Position numbers and translations under genes: made by a program. A stretch of DNA of 64,000 bases, taken from Bacillota bacterium. GTDB lineage: Bacteria; Bacillota; Clostridia; Lachnospirales; Lachnospiraceae. The notes under the pieces are model-generated. The model was not told the origin of the DNA, searched no databases, and saw only the letters and a list, made by a program, of their open reading frames with translations. The stretch's first letter is position 1. Each line of letters starts with the position of its first letter. The DNA is taken from positions 35,739-99,738 of the forward strand of contig JAEXNR010000051.1 of assembly GCA_023439505.1 (NCBI GenBank), in the 5' to 3' direction. Positions 17,450 to 26,776 of the stretch are shown here, piece by piece.

Positions 17450-18607
17450 ATGAAACATGAAAAAATTACAAGAAAATTAGCTGCGTTGGCATTATGCGGT
17501 CTAATGGTGTTCTCTTTAATGGGTTGTTCCAAACCGTCTTCCACTTCTACAGAGGGGGGGAGTTCCACAGGACCTATTAAGATCGGTACTTCCTTTCCGT
17601 TATCAGGTACGGTTGCGGCCGACGGTCAGTACATCGTAAATGCCATCAAATTTGCCGTAGATCAGTGTAATGAAGCAGGTGGAATTAAGGGCCGGACAGT
17701 AGAAGTGGTTTCAGAGGATGATGAATCAGATCCGACTTCGGCAGCAGCAATAGCAAATAAATTCTCTGAGGATAAGAGTATTCTCGCAGTAGTTACCTCC
17801 TATAACAGCTCCTGTGCATTGGCTCAGGTTCCGGTTTATAAAGAAGCCGGATTACCTGCAATCAGTCCTGTTTCCACATCGCCGGATCTAACCGGTGCAA
17901 GTGATTATTTCTTCCGTACCTGTGCATCAGATGCCTATGTAGGAAAGCTTGGTGCTGACTATTGTAATGATCTGGGCTGGAAGAAGGTTGCACTGTTGTA
18001 TGAGCAGGATGATTATGGCTTGGGAATTTCTAATAAATTCAGTAATGAAGCAGACAGCCTGGGACTGGAGATCGCTTACACCGGAACCTTCGTATACGGA
18101 GAGACCAAGGATTTCAGCTCTATCCTGACCAGTATCAAAGAAGCGAAGGTGGATGGAATCTTTATCTGCGGTCTGGTTACCGAGACAGCATTAATTGCGA
18201 ACCAGGCAGATACCCTTGGAATCGGCGACGTTCCAATCTGCGGAGCGGATGGATTATATTCACCGGCACTGATCTCAGAAGGCGGAGCCGCAGTGGAGGG
18301 AGTATATACTCTGGGAGCATTTACCCCGGATAACCCGGATAAAAAAGTACAGGACTTTGTGACTGCTTATAAAGCAAAATACAAAGAAGAGCCCTCCAAC
18401 TGGGCAGCACTCGCTTACGATGCCACCAATGTAGTTCTGGAAGCAATGAAAACCTGCGATAAACTGGATCGGGAATCAATTAAGAATGCCATGACAGATA
18501 TCAGCTATGAGGGTGTAACAGGGCTGAATAAATTTGTAAAAGGCGATGTTGAGAAAGCTTATTTGAAATTTGTAGTAAAAGACGGAAAATTTGATATCTA
18601 TGAGTAA
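17450..18607 (+). CDS. LIV-type ABC importer, substrate-binding lipoprotein
   Basis: 385 residues from ATG 17450 with GAGAGGAG upstream. Signal peptide ends in FSLMGC (lipidated Cys about 27). The mature protein is a Peripla_BP_6 (LivJ/LivK-like) fold: IKIGTSFPLSGTVAADGQ, EVVSEDDESDPTSAAAIANK and LAQVPVYKEAGLPAISPVS. The C-terminal strand pattern VTAYKAKYKEEPSNWAALAYDA is also typical. It captures an amino acid or related ligand outside the membrane for the LivH/M/G/F machine encoded next. First gene of the 15-kb catabolic island. The ligand is not necessarily a branched-chain amino acid, since this family also takes urea, amides and aromatic acids. Confidence 0.9.
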   Translation: MKHEKITRKLAALALCGLMVFSLMGCSKPSSTSTEGGSSTGPIKIGTSFPLSGTVAADGQYIVNAIKFAVDQCNEAGGIKGRTVEVVSEDDESDPTSAAAIANKFSEDKSILAVVTSYNSSCALAQVPVYKEAGLPAISPVSTSPDLTGASDYFFRTCASDAYVGKLGADYCNDLGWKKVALLYEQDDYGLGISNKFSNEADSLGLEIAYTGTFVYGETKDFSSILTSIKEAKVDGIFICGLVTETALIANQADTLGIGDVPICGADGLYSPALISEGGAAVEGVYTLGAFTPDNPDKKVQDFVTAYKAKYKEEPSNWAALAYDATNVVLEAMKTCDKLDRESIKNAMTDISYEGVTGLNKFVKGDVEKAYLKFVVKDGKFDIYE

Positions 18608-18730
18608 AATCCTGTCAAATCATCGGGGCGACAACTCTGAGTAAACATCAATGTAAATGATATGGACTGCTGCAAAACCATATGGGATATGGAATTGCAG
18701 CAGTCCGGGAAGAAGGGGGATGAAGTTAAG

Positions 18731-19603
18731 ATGTTTCTCCAACAGTTAGTAAATGGATTAACAATTGGCGGGATCTATGCAATGGTTGCTTTGGGATATT
18801 CTATGGTTTACGGTGTTTTACAGATTGTAAACTGGGCGCATGCGGATGTCTTAATGGTGGGTACCTTTATCGGGCTGATCTTTGTTACCAAATTGAACAT
18901 GCCGGTTATTGTTATGGTACTGCTTGCCGCAGCTGCTACAGCGATCATCGGAATTACGGTAGAAAGGGTGGCATATCGTCCGATCCAGTCATCGAACAGA
19001 AGAATGGCGGTACTGGTAAGTGCACTTGGAATGTCAGTGTTCCTTCAGAATCTGGCGCAGCTTATCTTTGGAAGTTCTACCAAGGCTTTTCCGACCATTG
19101 AGAAAGTTCCGTACACCCTGGGGTCGGTTTCCTTTACCAATATACAGATTATCATCGGAATTATTACGATAATGATGCTTACCATTCTGTATATCATGGT
19201 GTATAAATCCAAAATGGGAGTTGCCATGAGAGCCTGTTCCGTGAGCATACCCAATGCGAAACTAATGGGAATCAATACGAATGCCATTATTTCCATTACC
19301 TTTGGACTTGGTACCTTTATGGCAGGTATTGCAGGTATCTGTATCGGTACCTATTATAATGCGGTTTATCCCACTATGGGCTATATGCTGGGAATGAAGG
19401 CCTTTTCCGCTGCGATTCTTGGCGGTATCGGTTCCATACCCGGGGCAGTTGTAGGTGGATTCTTAATTGGCATTATTGAAAGTCTCGGCTCCGGATATCT
19501 GTCTTCCGGTTATCGGGATGCCTATGCCTTTATTATCATGATCGTCATACTGGTATTGCGTCCATCAGGTATTATGGGAGCAAAACACGTTGATAAAGTC
19601 TAG
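18731..19603 (+). CDS. LIV-type ABC importer permease 1 (LivH)
   Basis: 290 residues from ATG 18731 (MFLQQLVNGLTIGGIYAMVALG), the canonical LivH N-terminus. An in-frame ATG 23 codons earlier adds an atypical cysteine-rich stretch and lacks a good ribosome binding site. Eight membrane segments; the EAA-like cytoplasmic loop VAMRACSVSIPNAKLMGIN near residue 160 and FSAAILGGIGSIPGAVVGG near 225 are family hallmarks. It pairs with the LivM-like permease encoded 20 bp downstream. Confidence 0.9.
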   Translation: MFLQQLVNGLTIGGIYAMVALGYSMVYGVLQIVNWAHADVLMVGTFIGLIFVTKLNMPVIVMVLLAAAATAIIGITVERVAYRPIQSSNRRMAVLVSALGMSVFLQNLAQLIFGSSTKAFPTIEKVPYTLGSVSFTNIQIIIGIITIMMLTILYIMVYKSKMGVAMRACSVSIPNAKLMGINTNAIISITFGLGTFMAGIAGICIGTYYNAVYPTMGYMLGMKAFSAAILGGIGSIPGAVVGGFLIGIIESLGSGYLSSGYRDAYAFIIMIVILVLRPSGIMGAKHVDKV

Positions 19604-19623
19604 GAAAGGGAAGGAGGCTTATC

Positions 19624-20607
19624 GTGAGTAAATTGAAATCAATTCATATTTCCAGAGGAATGAAGATGATATTGCTGGCCGTTCTTATGGTACTTTTGCT
19701 TATCATTCCCTTTGTTGTAACCAATAAATATATTCTCCATATTATTATTTCCTGCTTCATCTATTCCTGCCTGTCACTTAGTCTGAACCTGATTATAGGC
19801 GTATCGGGTCAGTTCTCACTTGGTCATGTTACGTTTTATGGAATCGGAGCTTATGCCACCACCTTGCTGATGATGAAGGCAGATATGTCTTTCTGGCTGG
19901 CTACCATCATCAGTGCGGTACTGGTTGGGATATGCGGGTGGCTGTTGGCGTTACCGACTCTTAACTTAAGGGGAGATTATCTGGCGGTTGTTACACTGGG
20001 TTTTGGGGAGATTTTTCGTCTGTTCGTTACAAACAGTATTAATCTTACCCGCGGACCCATGGGAATACCCGGAATTCCGGCTCCCAGAATTGGAAGTTTT
20101 AAGATTAACAGTAAGGTGGAGTTCTATTTTATGGCGCTGATTCTGCTGATTCTGGTTCTTGTCTTCATGAGCAGACTGATGAACTCCGGTGTGGGCATGT
20201 CCATGCTGACCGTGAAAGAAGATGATATTGCCGCATCGGCAATCGGAATCTATCCGGTAAAATACAAACTCTGGGCCTTTGTCATCGGTGCCGTAATCGC
20301 CGGAATTATGGGAAGCTTTTATGCGGTATATCTGGCCTTTATCAGTCCCAGCAGCTTTCAGTACAGTGAGTCGATTTCCATGGTTTCCATGGTTGTACTG
20401 GGCGGAATGGGCAGTATACCGGGATCTGTTCTGGGTGCGATCATCCTTACTGTATTACCGGAAGTTCTTCGTTCCTTCAGCCAATACCGCATGATTATCT
20501 TTGGCGCCGCTATGGTAGTCATGATGATTTTTAAACCCAACGGAATCTGGGGTCTGGATAAAAGAACAAGAAATATCTATAAGATAAAAGCTGGAAGGGG
20601 TGCGTGA
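19624..20607 (+). CDS. LIV-type ABC importer permease 2 (LivM)
   Basis: 327 residues from a GTG start with AGGAGG seven bases upstream. About ten membrane segments. LivM hallmarks: LSLNLIIGVSGQFSLGHVTFYGIGAY near residue 55, the cytoplasmic ATPase-contact loop VKEDDIAASAIGIYPVKYK near 200, and VVLGGMGSIPGSVLGA near 258. The stop codon TGA lies one base before the ATG of the LivG-like ATPase gene, implying coupled translation. Confidence 0.9.
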   Translation: MSKLKSIHISRGMKMILLAVLMVLLLIIPFVVTNKYILHIIISCFIYSCLSLSLNLIIGVSGQFSLGHVTFYGIGAYATTLLMMKADMSFWLATIISAVLVGICGWLLALPTLNLRGDYLAVVTLGFGEIFRLFVTNSINLTRGPMGIPGIPAPRIGSFKINSKVEFYFMALILLILVLVFMSRLMNSGVGMSMLTVKEDDIAASAIGIYPVKYKLWAFVIGAVIAGIMGSFYAVYLAFISPSSFQYSESISMVSMVVLGGMGSIPGSVLGAIILTVLPEVLRSFSQYRMIIFGAAMVVMMIFKPNGIWGLDKRTRNIYKIKAGRGA

Positions 20608-20608
20608 G

Positions 20609-21391
20609 ATGGAGAAGGTACTTCAGGTATCCAATGTTACCATCCGCTTTGGCGGTTTAACTGCTGTGGACAGCGTCAGTATCGAGCAAAAGAGAGGAGA
20701 GATCCTGTCTCTTATCGGACCAAACGGTGCGGGAAAGACAACATTTTTTAATCTGCTTACCGGTGTTTACCAGCCCAATGAAGGAAGTATCATTTTTAAG
20801 GATAAAAACATAACCGGAATGAAGGCATATGAGCGAACCAACTTTGGAATCGCCAGAACTTTTCAAAATATCAGATTGTTCAAAAGTATGACGGTTCTGG
20901 AAAACATATTAATTGCACATCCAAACTGCAATCAGGAAAAACTCTGGAAATCTGTTCTGTTCCCCGGACATATGAGGAAAAAAAGAGGAGAGATTATTGA
21001 TCAGTGCAACGAGCTTCTGGAGATGGTAGGACTTTTGGATATGGAGAAAGAATTAGCGATCAATCTACCTTATGGAAAACAGCGTCTGCTTGAAATTGCC
21101 AGAGGACTTGCAACAGACCCTCAACTGCTGCTTCTTGATGAGCCGGGCGCAGGTATGAACAATTTTGAAAAAGAGGAACTGACTAAGGTGGTCCATTATA
21201 TTACGAAGCAGATGAAGAAGGATGTTCTGATTATTGAGCATGATATGAAGTTTGTCATGAACATATCGGACCGGATTGTTGTTCTTGATCATGGTATGAA
21301 AATTGCGGAAGGAATTCCCGGTGAGATACAATCCAATGAAAAAGTAATCCAGGCATATCTAGGCAGCGGAACCTTTCAGGATGAAGCATAG
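20609..21391 (+). CDS. LIV-type ABC importer ATPase 1 (LivG)
   Basis: 260 residues from ATG 20609. Walker A GPNGAGKTT near residue 38, Q-loop ARTFQNIRLF near 85, and Walker B LLLLDEPGAGMN near 170. The LivG-specific signature region reads NLPYGKQRLLEIARG rather than LSGGQ, which is normal for this subfamily (usually LSYGQQR). It ends in the LivG-like tail VIQAYLG. It energises import from the cytoplasmic side with the LivF-like partner. Confidence 0.9.
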   Translation: MEKVLQVSNVTIRFGGLTAVDSVSIEQKRGEILSLIGPNGAGKTTFFNLLTGVYQPNEGSIIFKDKNITGMKAYERTNFGIARTFQNIRLFKSMTVLENILIAHPNCNQEKLWKSVLFPGHMRKKRGEIIDQCNELLEMVGLLDMEKELAINLPYGKQRLLEIARGLATDPQLLLLDEPGAGMNNFEKEELTKVVHYITKQMKKDVLIIEHDMKFVMNISDRIVVLDHGMKIAEGIPGEIQSNEKVIQAYLGSGTFQDEA

Positions 21392-21417
21392 TGAAGGAAA
21401 GAAAAGGGGTGAATAGA

Positions 21418-22134
21418 ATGGGCCATATATTAGAAGTAAAGGATCTTAGCGTAAGTTACGGGGTGGTTCCTGCTTTGCAAAAGATTTCCTTTACCGTTGA
21501 TGAGGGAGAAGTAGTTGCGCTCATCGGTCCCAATGGGGCGGGGAAAACAACTACCCTGCGTGCAATTTCAAGTCTGGTAAAATGCAATCCCAATTCAATC
21601 CTTTATGAAGGAACGGATATCTCTGTTATTGAAGCGCACAAGCTGGTAAAAATGGGAGTATTGCAGGTTCCGGAGGGTAGAGGGATCTTCCCGAATCTGA
21701 CGGTTGCGGAGAATATCAACCTGGGTGCATATCTTCGAAAGGATAAAGCAGAGATTAAGAAGGACAGAGAATGGGTTTACAGCGTATTCCCCAGATTAAA
21801 AGAGCGATTGAATCAGGTAGGCGGAACCCTGTCCGGTGGGGAGCAGCAGATGTTAGCCATTGCAAGGGCGCTGATGGGCAGACCAAAACTTTTGCTCCTG
21901 GATGAACCCTCCATGGGGCTGGCACCGATTATTGTGGAGGAGATTTTCAGAATTATTAAGAAAATAAACAGAGAAAATAATACGACCATATTACTGGTCG
22001 AACAGAATGCCCAGATGGCCTTAACCGTATCCAAACGGGCTTATGTAATTGAAGTCGGAACGATTGTGAATGAAGGGTATTCCAGTGATTTGAAAAAGGA
22101 TGATCAAATACAAAAGGCATATTTGGGAATTTAA
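21418..22134 (+). CDS. LIV-type ABC importer ATPase 2 (LivF)
   Basis: 238 residues from ATG 21418, with AAAAGGGG upstream; an earlier in-frame GTG is not supported. Walker A GPNGAGKTT near residue 37, signature LSGGEQQMLAIARAL near 138 and Walker B LLLLDEPSMGLAP near 158. The motif LQVPEGRGIFPNLTV near 84 is diagnostic of LivF. C-terminal QKAYLGI is usual. It completes the five-component importer. Confidence 0.92.
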   Translation: MGHILEVKDLSVSYGVVPALQKISFTVDEGEVVALIGPNGAGKTTTLRAISSLVKCNPNSILYEGTDISVIEAHKLVKMGVLQVPEGRGIFPNLTVAENINLGAYLRKDKAEIKKDREWVYSVFPRLKERLNQVGGTLSGGEQQMLAIARALMGRPKLLLLDEPSMGLAPIIVEEIFRIIKKINRENNTTILLVEQNAQMALTVSKRAYVIEVGTIVNEGYSSDLKKDDQIQKAYLGI

Positions 22135-22151
22135 TATCCGGGAGGGATTTC

Positions 22152-22784
22152 ATGAAGAATTATGTAATAACAATCGCAAGAGGATATGGCAGCGGCGGCA
22201 GGCAGATCGGAATGCAGCTTGCCGGGGAGCTTGGTATTCAATTCATTGATAAGGAATTGTTAAAGCTTGCATCCATCGAAAGCGGCATTAACGAAGCATT
22301 ATTCTCTCTGGCTGATGAGCGGATCAAGAAGAATTTATTTAAACAAAGTAAAAAAAACTCCGTGGGATTTCTGCTTACTCCGGAGGATGAAGCATTCTTA
22401 TCCGATGAAAACCTGTTTAACTATCAGGCCAGAATCTTAAGGCTGCTGTCTTTGTCGGAATCCTATGTGGTGATGGGAAGAGCTGCGGATTATATCTTAA
22501 AAGACAATAAAAATGTGGTCAGCGTCAATATCCAGGCACCCTTTGAGGACTGCGTGAAGTCGATTATGATGCGGGCCGGTGTGGAGGAAAAACAGGCAAT
22601 CAAAGCAATCAGAACCACGGATAAGTGCAGAGCAGATTACTATAAGTTTTATACCGGTAATGACTGGAATGATGTAACAAACTATGATATGACACTTAAC
22701 AGTAAAAAAGTTGGAAGAGAGAAATGTGTAGAGGTGATTAAAAGCTATACAAAGCTTAAATTAGGAATTGAGATAGAAGGATAG
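22152..22784 (+). CDS. Cytidylate kinase-like family protein
   Basis: 210 residues. P-loop-like N-terminus ITIARGYGSGGRQIGMQLAGELG followed by FIDKELL, the pattern of the Cytidylate_kin_2 (PF13189) family. A lid-like segment has KCRADYYKFYTGNDWND (about 155-172). This family is common in Lachnospiraceae and most members are uncharacterised. True CMP kinase is a separate, more conserved protein. It lies 17 bp after livF and 37 bp before the alcohol dehydrogenase, inside the island. Whether it phosphorylates a pathway intermediate or a nucleotide is unknown. Confidence 0.8.
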   Translation: MKNYVITIARGYGSGGRQIGMQLAGELGIQFIDKELLKLASIESGINEALFSLADERIKKNLFKQSKKNSVGFLLTPEDEAFLSDENLFNYQARILRLLSLSESYVVMGRAADYILKDNKNVVSVNIQAPFEDCVKSIMMRAGVEEKQAIKAIRTTDKCRADYYKFYTGNDWNDVTNYDMTLNSKKVGREKCVEVIKSYTKLKLGIEIEG

Positions 22785-22821
22785 GATGCGCGGACATTAG
22801 CGCAGAAATGAGGATAAAGAT

Positions 22822-23979
22822 ATGAATCATTTTTTGTTTAAGGCTCCGACAAAAATAATATTCGGAGTGAATGAAGCATTAAAAATCAGTGAGTTATGCA
22901 GTCAGTTGGGTGCAAATAAACCATTTTTGGTTACAGATAAAGTCATTGCAACACTGGAACCGTTTCAAAATCTGGCAAAAGCCCTTATGGAAGCGGGAAT
23001 CAGCTATGAACTGTTTACTGAGTGTGAGATTGACCCGCCGGTAGAAGTGGTGGATCATGTGGCAAAGCTCTTAAAGGAGAGCGGTTGTGATCTGGTGATT
23101 GCAGTCGGAGGAGGCAGTTCTATCGATACGGCAAAAGCAATCTGTATGCTTTATTCGAATGAGGGTTCTGTCAGGGATTATTTATTTGGAGGAACAAAGA
23201 CGGTAACAAACCCCTCTCTGCCATTGATTGCAGTCCCAACGACAGCGGGCAGCGGCAGCGAGGTAACAGCGGCCAGTGTCATTACCGATACGCAAAATAA
23301 TATTAAATTATCTGTTACCCACGAATATCTGCTGCCAAAGTTTGCAGTGGTTGACCCTATGATGCAGATCGGAATGCCGGGATTTATTACAGCTACCACC
23401 GGAATGGATGCCTTGACCCATGCGATTGAAGCATACGTGTCCTTAAATGCCAATCCCATCAGTGATGCTTATGCCCAGAAAGCAATGGAACTGATCCGTG
23501 GGCATATTAGAACGGCCATGTTTGTGCCCGGAGACCTTGTGGCGAGAAGCAACATGGCAATTGCCAGTGTTATGGCTGCCACAGCTTTTGTCCATGCAGG
23601 ACTGGGAGCGGTTCACGGAATTTCCCAATCCATCGGAGGAGTGGCACATGTTGCCCACGGCCTTTCCAATGCGATGATGCTTCCCTATGTGGTGGAAGTA
23701 AATATTCCGGGTAATATAAAGAAATTTGCGGAAATTGCAAAGCTTTTGGGGGAGGAGACCGGAGGACTTTCCTTAAGAAATCAGGCACTTCTTGCGGTGA
23801 CGGCTATTGAGGGCCTGGTGAATGATCTAAGAATCCCAAGAAAGTTAAGAGAAGTGAATGTAACAGAGGAAATGTTTCCTGTCATTGTGAAAGGAACGAT
23901 GGAATACAGACTTTTGGCTGTGAATCCCGTTAAGATCAGGGAGCAGGACGTATACGCGATACTGGAAAAAGCATTTTAG
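22822..23979 (+). CDS. Iron-containing alcohol dehydrogenase
   Basis: 385 residues, group III alcohol dehydrogenase. NAD-binding GGGSSIDTAKA near residue 94 and PLIAVPTTAGSGSEVT near 134. Metal ligands lie in TTGMDALTHAIEAY (Asp and His, about 193-206), then His in FVHAGLGAVHG (about 256-266) and GVAHVAHGLSNA. It reduces an aldehyde (or semialdehyde) to an alcohol, or the reverse, with NAD(P)H. In other clostridia, 4-hydroxybutyrate dehydrogenase belongs to this family and works after a class III aminotransferase, the gene that follows here. That suggests a semialdehyde substrate but does not prove it. Confidence 0.88.
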   Translation: MNHFLFKAPTKIIFGVNEALKISELCSQLGANKPFLVTDKVIATLEPFQNLAKALMEAGISYELFTECEIDPPVEVVDHVAKLLKESGCDLVIAVGGGSSIDTAKAICMLYSNEGSVRDYLFGGTKTVTNPSLPLIAVPTTAGSGSEVTAASVITDTQNNIKLSVTHEYLLPKFAVVDPMMQIGMPGFITATTGMDALTHAIEAYVSLNANPISDAYAQKAMELIRGHIRTAMFVPGDLVARSNMAIASVMAATAFVHAGLGAVHGISQSIGGVAHVAHGLSNAMMLPYVVEVNIPGNIKKFAEIAKLLGEETGGLSLRNQALLAVTAIEGLVNDLRIPRKLREVNVTEEMFPVIVKGTMEYRLLAVNPVKIREQDVYAILEKAF

Positions 23980-24018
23980 TCTGCGGCATGGCAGATTACA
24001 ATTCAAGGAGGAATAGAA

Positions 24019-25293
24019 ATGATGAAATTTGATGACTACAAGGAATACTTAAGCCCGGCACTGGCCAAGGCTACTGATCTTGTTATGGTCAGCGGAAGCG
24101 GCTGTTACCTGACGGATATCAATGGGGACCGGTATCTGGATTTTGTACAGGGGATAGCGGTGAATGCATTGGGCCATGCTCATCCCAAAGTGGTTGAGGC
24201 AATCTGTGAACAATCAAAGAACTTGATTAATGCATCCTTTAATCTGGTGAATTACGAGTCTACCTTAAAGCTGGCAAAAAGAATTTCAGAACTGGCACCG
24301 GGAGAATTGGGCTCTATCTTCTTCTCTAACGGCGGAGCAGAAGCCAATGACGGTGCGATTAAGCTGGCGAAGGCATATACAAAGAGACCTTCCATTATTG
24401 CATTCAAAGGATCCTTCCATGGAAGGACCATCGGGGCGACAGCAGTCACTGCCTCCAATTCCAAATACAGAAAATATTATGAACCGCATATGGGGGGTGT
24501 TTATTTTGCAACTTACCCCTGTGCTGATCTATGTCCGAAGGGATTTAATGAAGAACAGATTACCCAATATTGTCTGGATGAAATCAAGAGTCTGTTTCAA
24601 TATGTGGTGGCACCGGATACGGTGGCGGCTATTTTGATGGAGCCGGTTCAGGGAGAAGGCGGGTATGTGGTTCCTCCCGCAGCGTTTGTAAAAGGGGTAC
24701 GGGATCTATGCACACAGCATGGCATCTTACTCATCTTTGACGAGATTCAGGCAGGATATGGCCGTACCGGGAAGATGTTTGCCAGTGAGAATTTTGATGT
24801 TGTTCCCGATATCATGACCCTGGGAAAAGCAATCGCAGGTGGTTTGCCTATGAGCGCCGTGGTGAGCACACCAAAGATTATGAGCGAATGGCATGCAGGA
24901 ATGCATGGCACAACCTTTGGAGGGAATCCTGTGGCAGCAGCGGCGGCAAATGCGGTACTGGATCAGTATGAAGACGGGAGCTTACTGGACAACTGTAATC
25001 AGATGGGGACATATTTAAGAGAGAAACTATCCGAATTAAAGGAAAAGTATACCTGTATCTCGGATGTGAGAGGACTTGGTCTCATGGTTGCCATTGAATT
25101 CTCCCATGAGGATGGGACCCCTGCACCGGATCTGTGGAATAAGGTGAAGAAGTCCTGCCTGGAGCAGAAGATGCTTACCTTAAACTGCGGCGTTCATGGA
25201 AATGGAATGCGCTTTGCAACACCGTTAAATGTTACAAAGAAGGAATTGGATGAGGGACTTATGATACTGGAACATGCATTGAAAGAATGTTAG
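24019..25293 (+). CDS. Class III PLP-dependent aminotransferase (GABA/ornithine-type)
   Basis: 424 residues. Class III hallmarks: FSNGGAEANDGAIKLAK near residue 96, GSFHGRTIGATAVTAS near 134, the PLP-contact LIFDEIQAGYGRTG near 240, and the Schiff-base lysine in TLGKAIAGGLPMSAV near 275. GGAGGA precedes the double ATG at 24019. Family members use omega-amino donors (GABA, ornithine, putrescine, lysine) or acetylornithine. No biosynthetic arg genes are near. Together with the adjacent alcohol dehydrogenase, a catabolic omega-amino acid role is inferred. Confidence 0.87.
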   Translation: MMKFDDYKEYLSPALAKATDLVMVSGSGCYLTDINGDRYLDFVQGIAVNALGHAHPKVVEAICEQSKNLINASFNLVNYESTLKLAKRISELAPGELGSIFFSNGGAEANDGAIKLAKAYTKRPSIIAFKGSFHGRTIGATAVTASNSKYRKYYEPHMGGVYFATYPCADLCPKGFNEEQITQYCLDEIKSLFQYVVAPDTVAAILMEPVQGEGGYVVPPAAFVKGVRDLCTQHGILLIFDEIQAGYGRTGKMFASENFDVVPDIMTLGKAIAGGLPMSAVVSTPKIMSEWHAGMHGTTFGGNPVAAAAANAVLDQYEDGSLLDNCNQMGTYLREKLSELKEKYTCISDVRGLGLMVAIEFSHEDGTPAPDLWNKVKKSCLEQKMLTLNCGVHGNGMRFATPLNVTKKELDEGLMILEHALKEC

Positions 25294-25304
25294 GAGGCGT
25301 TTGT

Positions 25305-26294
25305 ATGGCGAAAGTAGTTTACTATAATATTGATGATAATCTCAATTATGAGAATTCCCTGCTGGCAGATTGGGGAATTACAGATCTGGAATTGGTGGAG
25401 ATTAAAGACAAAGAAGGCAAGAAATCATTGATAGAGCACATTCGGGAAGAAAAAGCACAGGGACTTGTGGTGGAATATGAGAAGATTACCAGGGAAGTTC
25501 TGGATCAGCTGCCCAGTCTGAATATCGTTTCTCTGCAAAGCATCGGATATAACAATGTGGATATCAAAGCTGCCACAGAGCATGGAGTCTGCGTAACCAA
25601 TGTCCCGGGGTTTTGCGCGCAGGAGGTAGCAGTTCATGCTGTTGGCATGACAATTGATCTGGTGAGAAAGATCAGCTTCTATGACCGTTGTGTCAGGGCA
25701 GGAAAATGGAATCCGCTTTTGGGCTATAAAACCTACCGTATGACGGGAATGACCTTTGGCATGGTATTCTTTGGAGAAATCCCAAAGACGATGGTACCCA
25801 TCTTAAAGGCATTGGGGCTAAACATATTGGTATATGCACCCACCAAGTCAAAAGAGTATCTGGAAGAATTCGGATGCGAGAAGGCTGATACACTGGAGGA
25901 TTTATTACAGACATCGGATTTTGTATCGCTGCATACCCCGTTGCTGCCTGAGACCACACACCTGATTTCTGAGCCGCAGCTTAAGCTGATGAAAAAAAGT
26001 TCGTTTCTGATTAATACGGCAAGAGGTGCCGTGGTGGATGAGCCGGCATTGGTTAAGGCCTTAAAAGAAGGCTGGATCAAGGGCGCGGGAATTGATGTTA
26101 TTGAGGATGAAGTAAATGAGACCAGTGAATTATTTTCTCTGGAGAATGTGGTGATTACACCGCATGCAGCCTTTATCTCGGAGGATTCTTTCTATGATGC
26201 CAGAGAGCGTTCCTTAAAACAGCTGGTCATGCGCCTTAGTAAGAAGGAAAGACCGAATCATCTGGTAAATAAGGAGCTTGAGATCAGCTTTTAA
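25305..26294 (+). CDS. D-2-hydroxyacid dehydrogenase family protein with degenerate NAD motif
   Basis: 329 residues from ATG 25305, with TAGGAGG upstream. The family catalytic triad is present: Arg240 (NTARGAVVDEP), Glu267 (GIDVIEDE) and His288 (TPHAAF). The usual GxGxxG of the Rossmann fold is replaced by FFGEIP (about 155-160), and the acidic residue after the second strand, normally VYDP in NAD enzymes, is VYAP. Dinucleotide binding may therefore be altered or lost. Normal members reduce 2-keto acids such as glyoxylate or pyruvate to D-hydroxyacids. The gene is intact and has normal spacing with its neighbours, so it is unlikely to be a pseudogene. Confidence 0.78.
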   Translation: MAKVVYYNIDDNLNYENSLLADWGITDLELVEIKDKEGKKSLIEHIREEKAQGLVVEYEKITREVLDQLPSLNIVSLQSIGYNNVDIKAATEHGVCVTNVPGFCAQEVAVHAVGMTIDLVRKISFYDRCVRAGKWNPLLGYKTYRMTGMTFGMVFFGEIPKTMVPILKALGLNILVYAPTKSKEYLEEFGCEKADTLEDLLQTSDFVSLHTPLLPETTHLISEPQLKLMKKSSFLINTARGAVVDEPALVKALKEGWIKGAGIDVIEDEVNETSELFSLENVVITPHAAFISEDSFYDARERSLKQLVMRLSKKERPNHLVNKELEISF

Positions 26295-26389
26295 TACCCG
26301 GAAGACATAATGGCTATAGGGATAGTGACGAATATTTGTAGAATATTTTATTGAATCTAAATTTAATTATTAGAAAGGAAGCTGATTAT

Positions 26390-26767
26390 ATGAAGAGAGA
26401 ACAGATTTTAAGTGAGAAATGCGGAGAATGCCATGGACCCTATGCCCTTGGCGTAAAGATGGGGAATTTGATATTCACCACACAGATTGGAACAGATATC
26501 ACGGGAGAAATGGTATCAGGAGGAGTCAAAGAACAGACCAAAGCTACGCTGGAGAATGCAAAGAATGTGCTGGAAGCCGCAGGAGCAACTATGGATGATA
26601 TCGCTAAGGTGACCATCTATGTTCTTGATATGAGCGTAGTTCCTGAGATGAATGAAGTATATAAGACCTATTTCCCCAGCGGTAATTTCCCGGCAAGATG
26701 CTGCACTCAGTGCTCCGGTATGGTTGACGGATGTCTGGTAGAGATGGAATTTACAGCAGTATTATAA
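26390..26767 (+). CDS. RidA family enamine/imine deaminase
   Basis: 125 residues from ATG 26390, with GAAAGGAAG upstream. The YjgF/YER057c/UK114 pattern is clear: GPYALGVKMGNLIFTTQIG, KATLENAKNVLEAAGATMDDIAKVTIYVLD and the catalytic Arg in NFPARCCTQ (about residue 106). RidA hydrolyses reactive 2-imino or enamine acids produced by PLP enzymes and amine oxidases. Here it directly precedes the flavoprotein oxidase genes, so it probably hydrolyses their imine product. Unusually cysteine-rich near the active site (RCCTQCSG) and at the N-terminus (CGECHG). Confidence 0.88.
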   Translation: MKREQILSEKCGECHGPYALGVKMGNLIFTTQIGTDITGEMVSGGVKEQTKATLENAKNVLEAAGATMDDIAKVTIYVLDMSVVPEMNEVYKTYFPSGNFPARCCTQCSGMVDGCLVEMEFTAVL

Positions 26768-26776
26768 AATACTTAG

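Noticed and set aside
25305..26294. D-2-hydroxyacid dehydrogenase as a pseudogene
   Set aside because: Despite the degenerate nucleotide motif, the reading frame is complete, the catalytic residues are present and the ribosome binding site and operon spacing are normal.
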